Assembly (NCBI GenBank): GCA_902362725.1
Contig: CABIXM010000004.1
Span: forward strand, 147,793 to 211,792
Direction of reading: 5' to 3'
Origin: Clostridiaceae bacterium
Lineage (GTDB): Bacteria; Bacillota; Clostridia; Lachnospirales; Lachnospiraceae
Length of the DNA: 64,000 nt
The number at the start of each line of letters is the position of its first letter. Within the stretch, counting starts at the first letter, position 1. The notes beneath the pieces are model-generated. The model did no database searches. It saw nothing but the letters and a program-made list of their open reading frames with translations, and was not told where the DNA came from. Made by a program: the position numbers and the translations under genes. Shown here one piece after another: positions 54,621-64,000 of this stretch.

Positions 54621-56390
54621 ATGTATTATGCAGAAGAATTGATCGAGGAGGTACGCTCGCGAAATGACATCGTGGATGTGATTTCCGGGTACGTGCGGCT
54701 TCAGCGGAAGGGTTCCAGCTATTTCGGGCTCTGTCCCTTCCACAGTGAGAAGTCTCCGTCCTTTTCGGTGTCGCCGGGCAAGCAGATGTATTATTGCTTC
54801 GGCTGTGGCGCGGGCGGCAATGTCTTTACCTTTTTAATGGAATATGAAAATTATACCTTCCCGGAGGCGGTGAAGGTACTGGCCGACCGAAGCGGCGTGG
54901 ATTTGCCGGAGGTGGAATACTCCGAGGAGGCCAGACGCCAGGCGGACTTGAAGAGCCGGCTTCTGGAGATTCAGAAAAAAGCGGCGAAGTATTATTACTA
55001 TCAGCTCCGGCAGCCCAAGGGCCGCGTGGGGTATGAATATCTGAAAAACCGAGCGCTCACCGATGAGACCATCCAGAAATTTGGACTGGGTTATTCGGGA
55101 CAGCAGACGAAGGAGCTGTATCAGTACCTGAAGCATGAGGGCTATTCGGACGCCCTTCTGAAAGAGTCAGGTCTGTTCAGCATGGACGAGCGCAGCGGCG
55201 TCTACGATAAGTTCTGGAACCGGGTTATGTTCCCGATTATGGACGCCAATCACCGGGTCATCGGCTTCGGAGGCCGGGTCATGGGCGACGCGAAGCCCAA
55301 GTACCTGAACTCGCCGGAGACGAAGATTTTCGACAAGAGCCGGAACCTGTACGGGCTGAATTTCGCCCGCAGCTCCCGGAAAGGGAATTTGATTATCTGC
55401 GAGGGCTATATGGACGTGATTGCCCTCCATCAGGCAGGCTTCAGCCAGGCGGTGGCGTCTCTTGGCACGGCCCTGACAGCCCAGCAGGCGATTCTTATGA
55501 AGCGCTACGCCGACGAGGTGCTGGTGACCTACGATAGTGACGAGGCCGGGACCAAGGCGGCTCTCCGGGCGATCCCGATTCTGAAAGAAGCGGGGTTGAC
55601 CATGCGGGTCATCAATATGAAGCCTTATAAGGACCCTGATGAGTTTATCAAAAATATGGGCCAGGAGGCCTTTCAGCAGCGTATCGACGAGGCTCAGAGC
55701 AGCTTCCTTTTCGAGGTGGAAGTGCTGGAGCGGCAGTATAACTTAAAGGATCCGGCTCAGAAGACGGCCTTTTTTGACGAGACATCGAAGAAGCTTTTGG
55801 GCTTTTCCGACGAAATCGAGCGCAATAATTATATTGAAGCCATCGCCGCCAGATATGGCATTGGCTATGAGGCTCTCAGGCGGAAGGTCAATCAGCTTGG
55901 CCTGACTTTGGGCGGACAGGCACCGGCTCCGCGTCCCCGGGACGTCTCTTCTCATAAGAAGGAGAAGGATGAGGGAACGGCGGCGTCCCAGAAGCTTTTG
56001 CTTACCTGGATGATTTCAGACGAAGCTTATTTCCGGGTGATCCGGCGCTATATCAGCCCGTCTGACTTCAACGTGCCGCTGTATGCCCAGATCGCACAGA
56101 TGCTGTATGAGCAGCAGGAGCAGCAGGGAAAATTAAACCCGGCAGGGCTCTTGAGCCGTTTCGAAAACGCAGAAGAGCAGCGGGAGGCGGCAGCCGTATT
56201 TAACGCCCGGTTAAAACAGGTGGAGACCAAAGAGGAAACCGAGAAGGCCTTGCAGGAGACCATTTACAAAATCCGGCAGGAAGCGTTGAACCGCAAAGGA
56301 AAGGAGCTTGCGCCCACGGACATGGCGGGCCTGCAGAAGCTCATACAGGAGCGGCGGGAGCTTCAGAAACTGCATATTTCACTGGATTAA
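54621..56390 (+). CDS. dnaG: DNA primase
   Basis: The 589-residue primase has the N-terminal CHC2 zinc domain (LCPFHSEKSPSFSVS ... YYCFGCGAGGNVFTFL), the TOPRIM core with LIICEGYMDVIALHQAGF and VTYDSDEAGTKAALRA, and a C-terminal helicase-interacting domain. It synthesises RNA primers at the replication fork. Compare the element's CHC2-only protein at 2211. Confidence 0.96.
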   Translation: MYYAEELIEEVRSRNDIVDVISGYVRLQRKGSSYFGLCPFHSEKSPSFSVSPGKQMYYCFGCGAGGNVFTFLMEYENYTFPEAVKVLADRSGVDLPEVEYSEEARRQADLKSRLLEIQKKAAKYYYYQLRQPKGRVGYEYLKNRALTDETIQKFGLGYSGQQTKELYQYLKHEGYSDALLKESGLFSMDERSGVYDKFWNRVMFPIMDANHRVIGFGGRVMGDAKPKYLNSPETKIFDKSRNLYGLNFARSSRKGNLIICEGYMDVIALHQAGFSQAVASLGTALTAQQAILMKRYADEVLVTYDSDEAGTKAALRAIPILKEAGLTMRVINMKPYKDPDEFIKNMGQEAFQQRIDEAQSSFLFEVEVLERQYNLKDPAQKTAFFDETSKKLLGFSDEIERNNYIEAIAARYGIGYEALRRKVNQLGLTLGGQAPAPRPRDVSSHKKEKDEGTAASQKLLLTWMISDEAYFRVIRRYISPSDFNVPLYAQIAQMLYEQQEQQGKLNPAGLLSRFENAEEQREAAAVFNARLKQVETKEETEKALQETIYKIRQEALNRKGKELAPTDMAGLQKLIQERRELQKLHISLD

Positions 56391-56428
56391 GGATAAAATA
56401 CTAACAAGTTATGGAAGGATGGAACAAC

Positions 56429-57541
56429 ATGGAAGAGAACGCAGCAAAGTTTGAGGAGAAATTAAAAGAGCTTCTGGTAATGGCCAAGAAGAAAAAGAAT
56501 ATTCTGGAGTACCAGGAGATCAGCGACTTCTTTGCGGAGTTTGATCTGGATCCGGATCATATGGAGAAAATCCTGGAGTATCTGGAGGCCAATAATATCG
56601 ACGTGCTTCGGATTACCGGCGACGGGGACGAGCCCGACGACGCTTTGCTTCTGGCAGAGGATGACGACGATGTGGATGTGGAGCAGTTAGACCTGTCTAT
56701 CCCGGACGGCGTCAGCATCGAGGACCCGGTTCGGATGTATCTGAAGGAGATCGGTAAGGTTCCCCTTCTGAGCGCCGATGAGGAGATTGAACTGGCGAAA
56801 CGCATGGAGGAAGGCGACGAGGACGCCAAGAAGCGTCTGGCTGAGGCAAACCTCCGACTGGTGGTCAGCATCGCGAAGCGTTATGTGGGCCGCGGCATGC
56901 TGTTCCTGGATCTGATTCAGGAAGGAAACTTAGGCCTTATCAAAGCGGTAGAGAAGTTCGATTACCGAAAAGGATATAAATTCAGTACCTATGCCACTTG
57001 GTGGATTCGTCAGGCCATCACGAGAGCCATCGCCGATCAGGCGCGGACCATCCGTATCCCGGTGCATATGGTAGAGACCATCAACAAGCTGATCCGCGTA
57101 TCCCGTCAGCTGCTGCAGGAGCTGGGCCGCGAACCTACTCCGGAGGAGATTGCGGCAGAGATGAAGCTGCCGGTGGAGCGTGTGCGTGAGATCCTGAAGA
57201 TTTCCCAGGAACCGGTTTCTCTGGAGACGCCTATCGGTGAGGAGGAGGACAGCCATCTGGGCGACTTCATTCAGGACGACAATGTGCCGGTTCCGGCGGA
57301 CGCCGCGGCATTCACCCTGCTGAAGGAACAGCTGGTGGAGGTGTTAAGCACCCTGACAGACCGGGAGCAAAAGGTTCTGCGCCTGCGTTTCGGCCTGGAT
57401 GATGGACGGGCCCGGACATTGGAAGAAGTTGGAAAGGAATTTAATGTAACCCGTGAGCGAATCCGTCAGATTGAGGCGAAGGCCCTTCGGAAGCTGCGTC
57501 ACCCCAGCCGCAGCCGGAAGCTCAAGGATTACCTGGATTAG
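56429..57541 (+). CDS. rpoD: RNA polymerase housekeeping sigma factor RpoD/SigA
   Basis: The 370-residue sigma-70 has region 1.1, region 1.2 ([20 protein letters not shown]), region 2 ([54 protein letters not shown]), region 3, and region 4.2 ([20 protein letters not shown]). ATG 56429 is preferred over 56411 because of GGAAGGA spacing. It ends 4 bases before trmK. Confidence 0.96.
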   Translation: MEENAAKFEEKLKELLVMAKKKKNILEYQEISDFFAEFDLDPDHMEKILEYLEANNIDVLRITGDGDEPDDALLLAEDDDDVDVEQLDLSIPDGVSIEDPVRMYLKEIGKVPLLSADEEIELAKRMEEGDEDAKKRLAEANLRLVVSIAKRYVGRGMLFLDLIQEGNLGLIKAVEKFDYRKGYKFSTYATWWIRQAITRAIADQARTIRIPVHMVETINKLIRVSRQLLQELGREPTPEEIAAEMKLPVERVREILKISQEPVSLETPIGEEEDSHLGDFIQDDNVPVPADAAAFTLLKEQLVEVLSTLTDREQKVLRLRFGLDDGRARTLEEVGKEFNVTRERIRQIEAKALRKLRHPSRSRKLKDYLD

Positions 57542-57545
57542 AAAA

Positions 57546-58244
57546 ATGAATATTTCAAGACGACTGAACCGACTGGCAGAGCTGGTCACTGAGGGCAGCC
57601 GGCTGGCAGATGTGGGAACAGATCACGGATATGTTCCCCTTTGTCTTTGCAGGGAGAAAAAAATCCCTTCGGCGATAGCCATGGATATCAACAAAGGCCC
57701 CCTGGAGCGGGCAAAAAGCCATATTGCTGAGGCAGGACTGACGGCGTACATAGAGACAAGGCTTTCCGACGGACTTCACGAGCTGAAACGGGGAGAAGCA
57801 GATACGGTGCTGATTGCCGGCATGGGCGGGGCCCTGATGATGCGGATCTTAAGCGAAGGAGAGCCTGCGCTTACCGGCGTCCGGGAGCTGGTACTACAGC
57901 CCCAGTCAGAGATAGGAGACGTGCGGCGGTGGCTTGGCAGCCACGGCTGGCATATCATAAAAGAAGACATTTTGCTGGACGAGGGGAAATATTATCCCAT
58001 GTTCAAGGCAGTGCCGGGAGAGGCGGAGGACTATACGGAAGCAGAGTACCGCTTCGGAAAGCTGGAAATGCAGGAATCGCCGGAGGTGCTGGCAGATTTT
58101 CTGCGAAAGAGACTGGAAGTGAACCGGCAGATCGCGGCGGGACTTCCGGAGAACGGAGAGGAACGGATCGCGGCCCGGCGGGCGGAAGTGGCGGCGGAAA
58201 TCAGGTTGCTGACGGAAGTACTGCAAGGTATCGAAAATCTGTAA
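57546..58244 (+). CDS. trmK: tRNA (adenine-22-N1)-methyltransferase TrmK
   Basis: The 232-residue SAM methyltransferase has LADVGTDHGYVPLCLC as motif I, AMDINKGPLERAK, and VLIAGMGGALMMRIL (an NPPY-like position). It forms m1A22 in tRNA. The frame is open further upstream within rpoD, but ATG 57546 immediately after the rpoD stop is where the family starts (MNISRRLNRLAELV). Confidence 0.9.
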   Translation: MNISRRLNRLAELVTEGSRLADVGTDHGYVPLCLCREKKIPSAIAMDINKGPLERAKSHIAEAGLTAYIETRLSDGLHELKRGEADTVLIAGMGGALMMRILSEGEPALTGVRELVLQPQSEIGDVRRWLGSHGWHIIKEDILLDEGKYYPMFKAVPGEAEDYTEAEYRFGKLEMQESPEVLADFLRKRLEVNRQIAAGLPENGEERIAARRAEVAAEIRLLTEVLQGIENL

Positions 58245-58362
58245 AAAGGAAAGACTTACAAAATTTGGAAATATAAGGTTCACATATAAGATTCAAAGCT
58301 TATAGATGCTTTTCTTCAAAGCGTAATAGAGTGAACAGTAAAAGAACAGGAGCATAAGAGTC

Positions 58363-59133
58363 ATGAGATGTCAGGATATTCTGGAAAAAATCGAGGCGCG
58401 GTATCCGCGGAAATATGCCTGTGACTGGGACAATGTGGGTCTGTTGGCGGGCAGCCGGGAGCGGGAGGTGGACACAGTCTACATCGCCCTGGACGCCACG
58501 GACGAGGTGGTGGACGCGGCAGCGGAATGTGGCGCGCAGTTACTTCTGACCCATCATCCGATGATTTTTGGCGGCATCAAGTCGGTGACCACAGACACTT
58601 ACATGGGCGAGCGGCTGATTCGCCTGATCCGAAACGATATATCCTATTATGCCATGCATACCAATTATGACGTGATGGGAATGGCGGATCTGGCGGCGGA
58701 TATGCTGGATCTGAAAGATACAAAGGCGCTGGAGGAAGTGCTGGACGGCGAAGGCATCGGCCGTGTGGGCGGGCTGTCCCGGAGCATGACTGTGAAGGAG
58801 TGCGCGGAGCTGGTGAAGGAGCGCTTTGGCCTTCCCAATGTGAAGATTTTTGGCGAGCTGGAAAAGCGCGTACAGCGGGCGGCCATCTGTCCGGGTTCCG
58901 GAAAAAGTGACGCGAAGCAGGCACTGAAGCTTGGCGCAGAGGTGTATATTACCGGCGATATCGATCACCACACCGGCATTGATATGGCGGACTGCGGCAT
59001 GGCGATCATTGACGCAGGCCATTATGGGATAGAACATATCTATATCGGGGACATGGAGCAGTTTTTGAAGAAGCACTGTCCGGAACTGACGGTATATACG
59101 GCGCCGATCAGGCAGCCGTTTCAGGTGCTGTAA
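58363..59133 (+). CDS. Nif3-like dinuclear metal-centre protein
   Basis: The 256-residue protein of the NIF3/YqfO family has the metal motifs CDWDNVGLLAGS, LLTHHPMIFGGIKSV and YAMHTNYDVM, with GHYGIEHI at the C-terminus. It forms ring hexamers with two metals per subunit. The function is debated, and GTP cyclohydrolase names for it are not reliable. It follows trmK in Bacillus too (yqfN-yqfO), though here a 118-base gap separates them. Confidence 0.9.
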   Translation: MRCQDILEKIEARYPRKYACDWDNVGLLAGSREREVDTVYIALDATDEVVDAAAECGAQLLLTHHPMIFGGIKSVTTDTYMGERLIRLIRNDISYYAMHTNYDVMGMADLAADMLDLKDTKALEEVLDGEGIGRVGGLSRSMTVKECAELVKERFGLPNVKIFGELEKRVQRAAICPGSGKSDAKQALKLGAEVYITGDIDHHTGIDMADCGMAIIDAGHYGIEHIYIGDMEQFLKKHCPELTVYTAPIRQPFQVL

Positions 59134-59219
59134 GAGATAACAGATAGAATAGCGGATAGTTCAGGGCAGTTGCAGGTGAAAAGAACGACTGTCTGTGTAA
59201 AAATATGGAGGTGCGGCAT

Positions 59220-60881
59220 ATGAAAATGGTAAAAGTAAGTCTGAACGGAAATACATATGAATATCCGGAAGGAACCAGGTATCTGGAAATCGCGGCGGAT
59301 ATGCAGAAAAGTTATCTCCACGATATCGTGCTGGTATCTGCCAATAAGCGTCTGCGGGAGCTGAATAAGAAGCTGTATGAGGACGCGGAGCTTAGCTTTT
59401 ACACCACGGCGGACACGGTGGGAGCGCAGTCCTACCGGCGCAGTCTGACCATGCTGCTGATGAAGGCTATCTACCGGGTGGCAGGCCATGAGCATGTGAC
59501 CCGCGCCCAGGTTCATTATTCTTTGAGCAATGGCTATTACTGTACAGTGGAGGGCGACGTGAAGGTGGACGACGCTTTCCTTGCGGCGGTGAAGGCGCAG
59601 ATGCAGGAGTATGTGGCACGAAAGACCCCCATTGAGAAGAAAAATGTAGCTACTGACAAGGCACTTCGCATCTTCCACAACCATCGGATGTACGATAAGG
59701 AGAAGCTGTTCCGGTACCGCCGGGCGTCCCGGGTCAATATCTACAGTATCGGAGAATTTGAAGACTATTATTACGGCTATATGGTGCCGGATACGAGTTA
59801 TCTCAAGTATTTTGAACTGCACCCTTACGATGAGGGCTTTGTGCTCCAGTTCCCGACTGTGTCAGAGCCGGAGAAGGTGCCGCCCTTCGTGCCTCAGAAC
59901 AAGGTGTTCCGGGTGCTGAAGGAGTCCGCCAAATGGGGGGATCTGCTGGGTATCTCTACGGTCGGCGATCTGAATGACTGCATCTCCCAGGGCGGCCTGC
60001 ATCCGTTGATTATGACCCAGGAGGCCCTGCAGGAGCGGAAAATTGCGGAGATTGCAAGCCAGATTGCGGCGGATCACAGCCGGAAGTTTATCATGATCGC
60101 GGGACCGTCCTCTTCCGGAAAGACCACATTTTCCAGAAGGCTGTCTATCCAGCTTTCCGCGGCGGGCCTGAAGCCCCATCCCATTTCCGTGGACAATTAT
60201 TTCGTAGAGCGGGAACAGACACCCCGGGACGCGAACGGCGACTATAATTTCGAGTGCCTGGAGGCCATGGACATCGAGCTCTTCAATCAGCAAATGTGCG
60301 ATCTGCTGGCGGGAAAGACGGTGGAACTGCCGTATTTCAATTTCAAAACCGGGAAGAAGGAGTATAATGGCGACTATCTGACTATGGGCGAGGACGACAT
60401 TTTGGTCATCGAGGGGATCCACTGTCTGAATGACAAGCTGTCCCACAGCCTGCCCCGGGAGAGCAAATTTAAGATTTACATCAGTGCGTTGACGCAGTTA
60501 AATGTGGATGAGCACAACCGGATTCCAACCACGGATGGCAGACTGATCCGCCGGATGGTCCGCGACGCGCGGACACGCGGAGCCAGCGCAGCCCGTACGA
60601 TTTCGATGTGGCCTTCTGTCCGCAGAGGAGAGGAGGAGAATATCTTCCCCTATCAGGAGGAAGCGGATGTGGTGTTCAATTCCGCGCTGATCTATGAGCT
60701 TTCGGTATTGAAGCAGTACGCGGAGCCGTTGCTTTTTGGTATCGACCGGGAGGCGCCGGAATATCTGGAGGCGAAGAGACTGCTAAAATTCTTGGATTAT
60801 TTTCTGGGTGTGGACAGCACCAATATCCCGGATAATTCCCTGGTACGGGAATTTATCGGGGGCGGGTGCTTCCGTCTGTAA
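59220..60881 (+). CDS. Nucleoside kinase (TGS, ThrRS-like and uridine-kinase domains)
   Basis: The 553-residue protein has an N-terminal TGS-like domain (VSLNGNTYEYPEGTRYLEIAADMQ), then a ThrRS second-additional-domain-like region (about 60-190 with NHRMYDKEKLFRYRRASR), and a P-loop kinase with IAGPSSSGKTTFSRRLSIQL at about residue 296-315. Such fusions phosphorylate nucleosides and occur in many Firmicutes. GGAGGTG lies upstream of ATG 59220. Confidence 0.88.
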   Translation: MKMVKVSLNGNTYEYPEGTRYLEIAADMQKSYLHDIVLVSANKRLRELNKKLYEDAELSFYTTADTVGAQSYRRSLTMLLMKAIYRVAGHEHVTRAQVHYSLSNGYYCTVEGDVKVDDAFLAAVKAQMQEYVARKTPIEKKNVATDKALRIFHNHRMYDKEKLFRYRRASRVNIYSIGEFEDYYYGYMVPDTSYLKYFELHPYDEGFVLQFPTVSEPEKVPPFVPQNKVFRVLKESAKWGDLLGISTVGDLNDCISQGGLHPLIMTQEALQERKIAEIASQIAADHSRKFIMIAGPSSSGKTTFSRRLSIQLSAAGLKPHPISVDNYFVEREQTPRDANGDYNFECLEAMDIELFNQQMCDLLAGKTVELPYFNFKTGKKEYNGDYLTMGEDDILVIEGIHCLNDKLSHSLPRESKFKIYISALTQLNVDEHNRIPTTDGRLIRRMVRDARTRGASAARTISMWPSVRRGEEENIFPYQEEADVVFNSALIYELSVLKQYAEPLLFGIDREAPEYLEAKRLLKFLDYFLGVDSTNIPDNSLVREFIGGGCFRL

Positions 60882-60940
60882 GCAAAATAATTCCAGAAAA
60901 TGGGAAAACAGAACTTTGAAAAATGCAGGAGAACTTACTT

Positions 60941-62200
60941 ATGAAAAAGAAAAACCTTATGAATGTTCTCGCAGTAGCTGTCACATGTGCTATGCTCGCT
61001 GGTTGCAGTCAGCAGGCCGACACTACCGCACCTACGAAAGCAGAGGAAGAAACGATTGACACAGCAGACACCGAAGAGGTAGCTGAGGAGCCGGAAGAGG
61101 TAAAGGAAGCGTCCTACCTGTTATCCATTACCGCAGCGAATGAGGATGGAACCTACAGTGCCTGCGACGCAGAGAAGACAGATTATACGCTGACTTTGGA
61201 CGAGACTTTCCCGGAGGAGCAGAAAGAGCTTCTGGTTCCGGAGGCGGTCGTTACCGTAACAGGTCCGGAGGACTCCCTGGCAGATACCGAGAACGGTAAG
61301 AGCTTTACGATTACCGCGGTGCAGGCCCAGGAAGGGGACACCGAGGATTCCCTGGCGGTGAAGAGAGCGGGATTCGAGAAGGTCAACGGCTTCGCAGTTG
61401 ATGATTCCGTAATCGGAACCATGTACGCCAAGCAGTCCGTGAACGTCCGCAAGGGACCGTCCACCGACTATGAGAAAATCGGAAACCTGTCATTCGCCCA
61501 GGAGATCAACGTAACGGGTGCCGCAGATAACGGCTGGTATCAGTTCGACTTCGACGGCCAGAAGGGTTACGTCTCCAACAAGTACGTGGCCATGGAGAAG
61601 CCGGAAGCCAAGGCGGTTGCTTCTACCGGAACATCCGGCGGCGGAAGCAGTGCAGCGGCAAGCAGTGGTGGCGGTGGTGGATCCGCATCGGGTTCTGAAT
61701 TTTATGTTGTATATTCAGAAGCTGAGATGGACGCAGCGCTCAACGCAGGCGACCTGAACACTTACATGGAGATGCAGCGCAAGAACCTGGCAGCTGCCAG
61801 TGGTGGAAGCAGCAGTTCTTCTTCCAGCAGCTCATCAAGCTCCAACAGTAGCAGCGAAAGCACAGAGAAGAGTACATCGACTTCCAGGGAGTTTGTGGAC
61901 TACATGAACCAGAAGAGAGCAGAGGCTGGACTTCCGGAATTGTCTTGGAGCGATTCACTGGCATCTACGGCTTGTGAGAGAGCGGAAGAGATTGTTTCAG
62001 ATTTCTCGCATAGCGGTATGAGAAATTGTTCGGAAGAGATTTGCCATAAAAATACGAGCGGAAGTGTATCAAGCTGGTATAATGGATTTTATAATTCCAG
62101 TGGTCATAGAATGGCTATGATGACGGATTTGAACACTCAGACGGCGGCGGCGGTTTGTAAAGCTGGTAACATGTATTATGTGGTGGTACTGTTTGATTAA
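60941..62200 (+). CDS. CAP/SCP-domain lipoprotein with SH3b domain
   Basis: The 419-residue protein has a lipoprotein signal (VTCAMLAGCS, lipobox LAGC), an acidic linker, a first beta-rich segment, and an SH3b domain at about 155-220 (QSVNVRKGPSTDYEKIGNLS, GWYQFDFDGQKGYVSNKYVA). Gly/Ser-rich linkers with a long Ser run (about 290-310) follow, and then a C-terminal CAP domain (EFVDYMNQKRAEAGLPELSW ... SSGHRMAMM). It probably binds the cell wall or mediates surface interactions. ATG 60941 with AGGAGA is chosen. It ends 10 bases before the IS element. Confidence 0.85.
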   Translation: MKKKNLMNVLAVAVTCAMLAGCSQQADTTAPTKAEEETIDTADTEEVAEEPEEVKEASYLLSITAANEDGTYSACDAEKTDYTLTLDETFPEEQKELLVPEAVVTVTGPEDSLADTENGKSFTITAVQAQEGDTEDSLAVKRAGFEKVNGFAVDDSVIGTMYAKQSVNVRKGPSTDYEKIGNLSFAQEINVTGAADNGWYQFDFDGQKGYVSNKYVAMEKPEAKAVASTGTSGGGSSAAASSGGGGGSASGSEFYVVYSEAEMDAALNAGDLNTYMEMQRKNLAAASGGSSSSSSSSSSSSNSSSESTEKSTSTSREFVDYMNQKRAEAGLPELSWSDSLASTACERAEEIVSDFSHSGMRNCSEEICHKNTSGSVSSWYNGFYNSSGHRMAMMTDLNTQTAAAVCKAGNMYYVVVLFD

Positions 62201-62214
62201 AGAATAGGAGAGGG

Positions 62215-62260
62215 CGTGTGAAAAAATGAGAAATCATTTTTTACACGCTCTTTTAGACTA
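62215..62260. terminator. Hairpin at the left IS end
   Basis: GCGTGTGAAAAAATGA and TCATTTTTTACACGC pair around GAAA, followed by TCTTTT. It may terminate the CAP gene transcript and may also be part of the IS end. A similar hairpin (AGGACCTTGGATTCAT with ATGAATCCTTGGTCCT) lies near the other end at about 63932-63965, in the transposase leader. Confidence 0.6.
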
Positions 62261-62331
62261 AAAAATTATAAACGAAGTAGTCTCTAAAAGCGCATTTCCC
62301 CCTTACCCCATAAATTTGTTGATTTTCAAAT

Positions 62332-63906
62332 CTATGCAGCTGATTTTATTTTCATCTGTTTGTTGTGGAATTTATAAAGATTGTGTCCCAGTGAAACAAG
62401 GTATACTTCAAGTTGAACAGATTTTATCCCTCTTCGCACAATCCGTTTATACCAGCGGTCATTTTTTATAATACCAAAAGTACCTTCTGCCTGGATGGAA
62501 CGGTTCATTCTAAGCAGCGCACCTTGGATACTCTCAAGGTTTTGAATCACTTCCTGATGCATCTTTGTTAGTTCCTGATTGACACGCACGGTACGGTTTC
62601 CCTCTCCCTTTTTACATTTTTCCGCGTAAGGACATCCACTGCAGTCTTCGCACTGATAGATTTCCTCTTCCCGTCCATACGCGTTTCCTTTTATTTCCTT
62701 ACGGTACTGCAAATGGAATCCCTTTCCGTTAGGGCATCGCATTTTTCCATCTCCGTCGATCTTGAAATTAACTGCCCGGAATGGGTCTTCATGATAGTTT
62801 CTGTCGGTGGTTTCTTTCTTAAACATTGGGAATTTCATATATTTTTCCAGCCCATTCTGTTCACAGAAAATATAGTTATTATACGAGCCGTAACCGGCAT
62901 CCGCTACCGGATATTTGGGGTAGAATCCATAAATATCATGGAACTTATTCATGAGGGGGATGAAACAGTCCATATCTGAACGGTATTGGTTCACATCAAC
63001 AACCGCTATATACTCATCTGCCACACCGACCTGGACATTATACGCCGGGAGCAGCTGGTCATTTCCCAGATAGTCCTTTTTGATTCGCATGAAAGTAGCG
63101 GAATGATCAGTCTTGGAATAGCTATTGCGTCCATCTCCACAGATTTGGATCTTTTCTACATAGTCATTCAGCTTTGACAGATATTCCTGAAGTTTTTCAT
63201 AATGGCGCTGCTGGACTGACTTTCGATGTCCTTTCCCAGCGACAAACGTTGTTTCATCCAACTGCCAGATTTCTACGTATTTCGATGCGGCTTCCTTTAG
63301 GTATTCTGGCGAGTATTCCGTATTAATACTGAACTTTATCCCCGTGTATTGAAGCTCAAGATTAATTTCCTGAAACAGGGAAGTGATCTTCTCAAACAGG
63401 CGGTATCTGGATTTTTCAGTCGCTTTCTTCCATACCCAGGAATACTTGTTTGCGTTGGCTTCAAACTTAGAACCGTCAATATATAAATGTTGCAGGTCCG
63501 TATGTTCTTTCTCAAAAATTTTTTGATTGATATCACAGAATAGTTTCTCAATAGACTCGCTGAGTATCTCATTGATAAAATATCCAAAAGTCCGATAGGA
63601 TGGGACTTCATGATCCATCAGATACATGAACCTTAGATTCACTTTGCAGCTGTCTTCCAGCTCACGAAGAGAAACATATCCATTTGTCATAAATCCGAAC
63701 AGGATTGTTTTCAGCATACTAACCGGGTTATACCGAAGTCTTCCCACCTCATGTTTTGGGATTTCCTTCAGGTATTTCTCCAAATCGATTTCTCCCATAA
63801 ATCGATCAAATGTCAGCACCGGATCACAAATGTCCAGATAATCTTGAATTAGTATTGGCAAAACTGCCTGTTTGGGGTTAGAATAAGTGTGTGTTATTTT
63901 TTTCAT
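62332..63906 (-). CDS. IS1182-family DDE transposase
   Basis: The 524-residue transposase has the N-terminal DUF772 region (LEKYLKEIPKHEVGRLRYNP, LKTILFGFMTNGYVSLRELE) and the DDE domain with IDGSKFEANANKYS (first Asp), PVADAGYGSYNNYIFCEQNG (second Asp) and a terminal Glu in SIQAEGTFGIIKNDRWY. It also has a Cys-rich insert (CEDCSGCPYAEKCKKGEG). The frame is complete and appears functional. Confidence 0.93.
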   Translation of the reverse strand: MKKITHTYSNPKQAVLPILIQDYLDICDPVLTFDRFMGEIDLEKYLKEIPKHEVGRLRYNPVSMLKTILFGFMTNGYVSLRELEDSCKVNLRFMYLMDHEVPSYRTFGYFINEILSESIEKLFCDINQKIFEKEHTDLQHLYIDGSKFEANANKYSWVWKKATEKSRYRLFEKITSLFQEINLELQYTGIKFSINTEYSPEYLKEAASKYVEIWQLDETTFVAGKGHRKSVQQRHYEKLQEYLSKLNDYVEKIQICGDGRNSYSKTDHSATFMRIKKDYLGNDQLLPAYNVQVGVADEYIAVVDVNQYRSDMDCFIPLMNKFHDIYGFYPKYPVADAGYGSYNNYIFCEQNGLEKYMKFPMFKKETTDRNYHEDPFRAVNFKIDGDGKMRCPNGKGFHLQYRKEIKGNAYGREEEIYQCEDCSGCPYAEKCKKGEGNRTVRVNQELTKMHQEVIQNLESIQGALLRMNRSIQAEGTFGIIKNDRWYKRIVRRGIKSVQLEVYLVSLGHNLYKFHNKQMKIKSAA

Positions 63907-64000
63907 TGCAGATTAATTTTAACACAAAAAGAGGACCTTGGATTCATTATGAATCCTTGGTCCTTCTTTTTTATAGGTTATGTTTTTTCACAGCCCCTTT

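Larger units (their letters stand above)
62211..63999 (-). mobile_element. IS1182-family insertion sequence
   Basis: One transposase gene fills the element. The right end reads, outside to inside on the minus strand, AGGGGCTGTGAAAAAAC. The left end AGGGCGTGTGAAAAAATG matches it imperfectly (about 14 of 17). Length is about 1.79 kb, as expected for the family. The right boundary is at or within a base or two of the window end, so target duplication cannot be checked. Confidence 0.8.

Noticed and set aside
58245..58362. Possible small RNA or tRNA in the trmK-Nif3 gap
   Set aside because: AT-rich sequence without a cloverleaf, terminator or strong hairpin.

Overview
The window looks like chromosome of a Gram-positive, spore-forming gut anaerobe of the Clostridia, most likely a Lachnospiraceae member. 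The evidence is a yrzL-ruvX-yrzB-fur-rnj-mltG-trmR-trhP cluster, CodY, SigK, a dgt-dnaG-rpoD cluster, CIRCE-controlled groESL, a TPP riboswitch in front of a ykoE-type thiamine transporter, TTG/GTG starts and strong GGAGG ribosome sites. The genus cannot be fixed from sequence alone. No rRNA, tRNA or CRISPR array was seen.

Layout. 1-~6400: right-hand part of an integrative conjugative or mobilizable element (oriT-like dyad, DUF3847, MobA/MobL relaxase, CHC2 primase, VirE-like helicase, GGTTGAC iteron cluster, TnpW-like protein, large serine recombinase). It abuts the 3' tail of an XRE-type gene, which it seems to have split. 6567-13819: conserved housekeeping block (Crh-like HPr, mtaB, ireB/yrzL, ruvX, yrzB, fur, rnj, short mltG-like, trmR, trhP). 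13820-23316: accessory region with two interleaved direct-repeat pairs, a helicase remnant, a DUF1177-YfcC-M20 operon, an AAA/DUF4143 ATPase, an XRE regulator, a truncated sigK copy, a RelA/SpoT-like synthetase with an overlapping 80-residue partner, a VOC protein and a YaiI protein. 23050-28606: intact sigK, a LytTR response regulator, two lipoproteins, LemA, DUF4428 and clostripain-like genes.

28841-34555: comM, dprA, topA, codY. 34725-40192: ascorbate-type PTS with a frameshifted PRD antiterminator carrying the EIIA domain, plus split transketolase. 40269-42399: groESL. 42650-46443: TPP riboswitch and thiamine-type ECF transporter with an NMT1-type binding protein. 46695-48149: guaB. 48416-50755: ECF sigma, anti-sigma and DUF4349. 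50915-62200: degenerate GH13 protein, DUF5662, dgt, dnaG, rpoD, trmK, Nif3-like, nucleoside kinase and a CAP/SH3 lipoprotein. 62211-63999: an IS1182-type insertion sequence.

Most noteworthy: the truncated sigK copy ends at the position where skin elements interrupt sigK in other Firmicutes (AATG after ...ARCVE). The stretch between the truncated and the intact sigK carries the alarmone-synthetase-like gene pair. This looks like a small, possibly recombinase-less element that restores sigK at its right end. Also notable are a GH13 protein that has lost two of three catalytic acids, an HPr-like protein with the regulatory Ser but no His, a sigK leader hairpin that engulfs its own ribosome site, and an internal start that could release a free EIIA from a frameshifted regulator.
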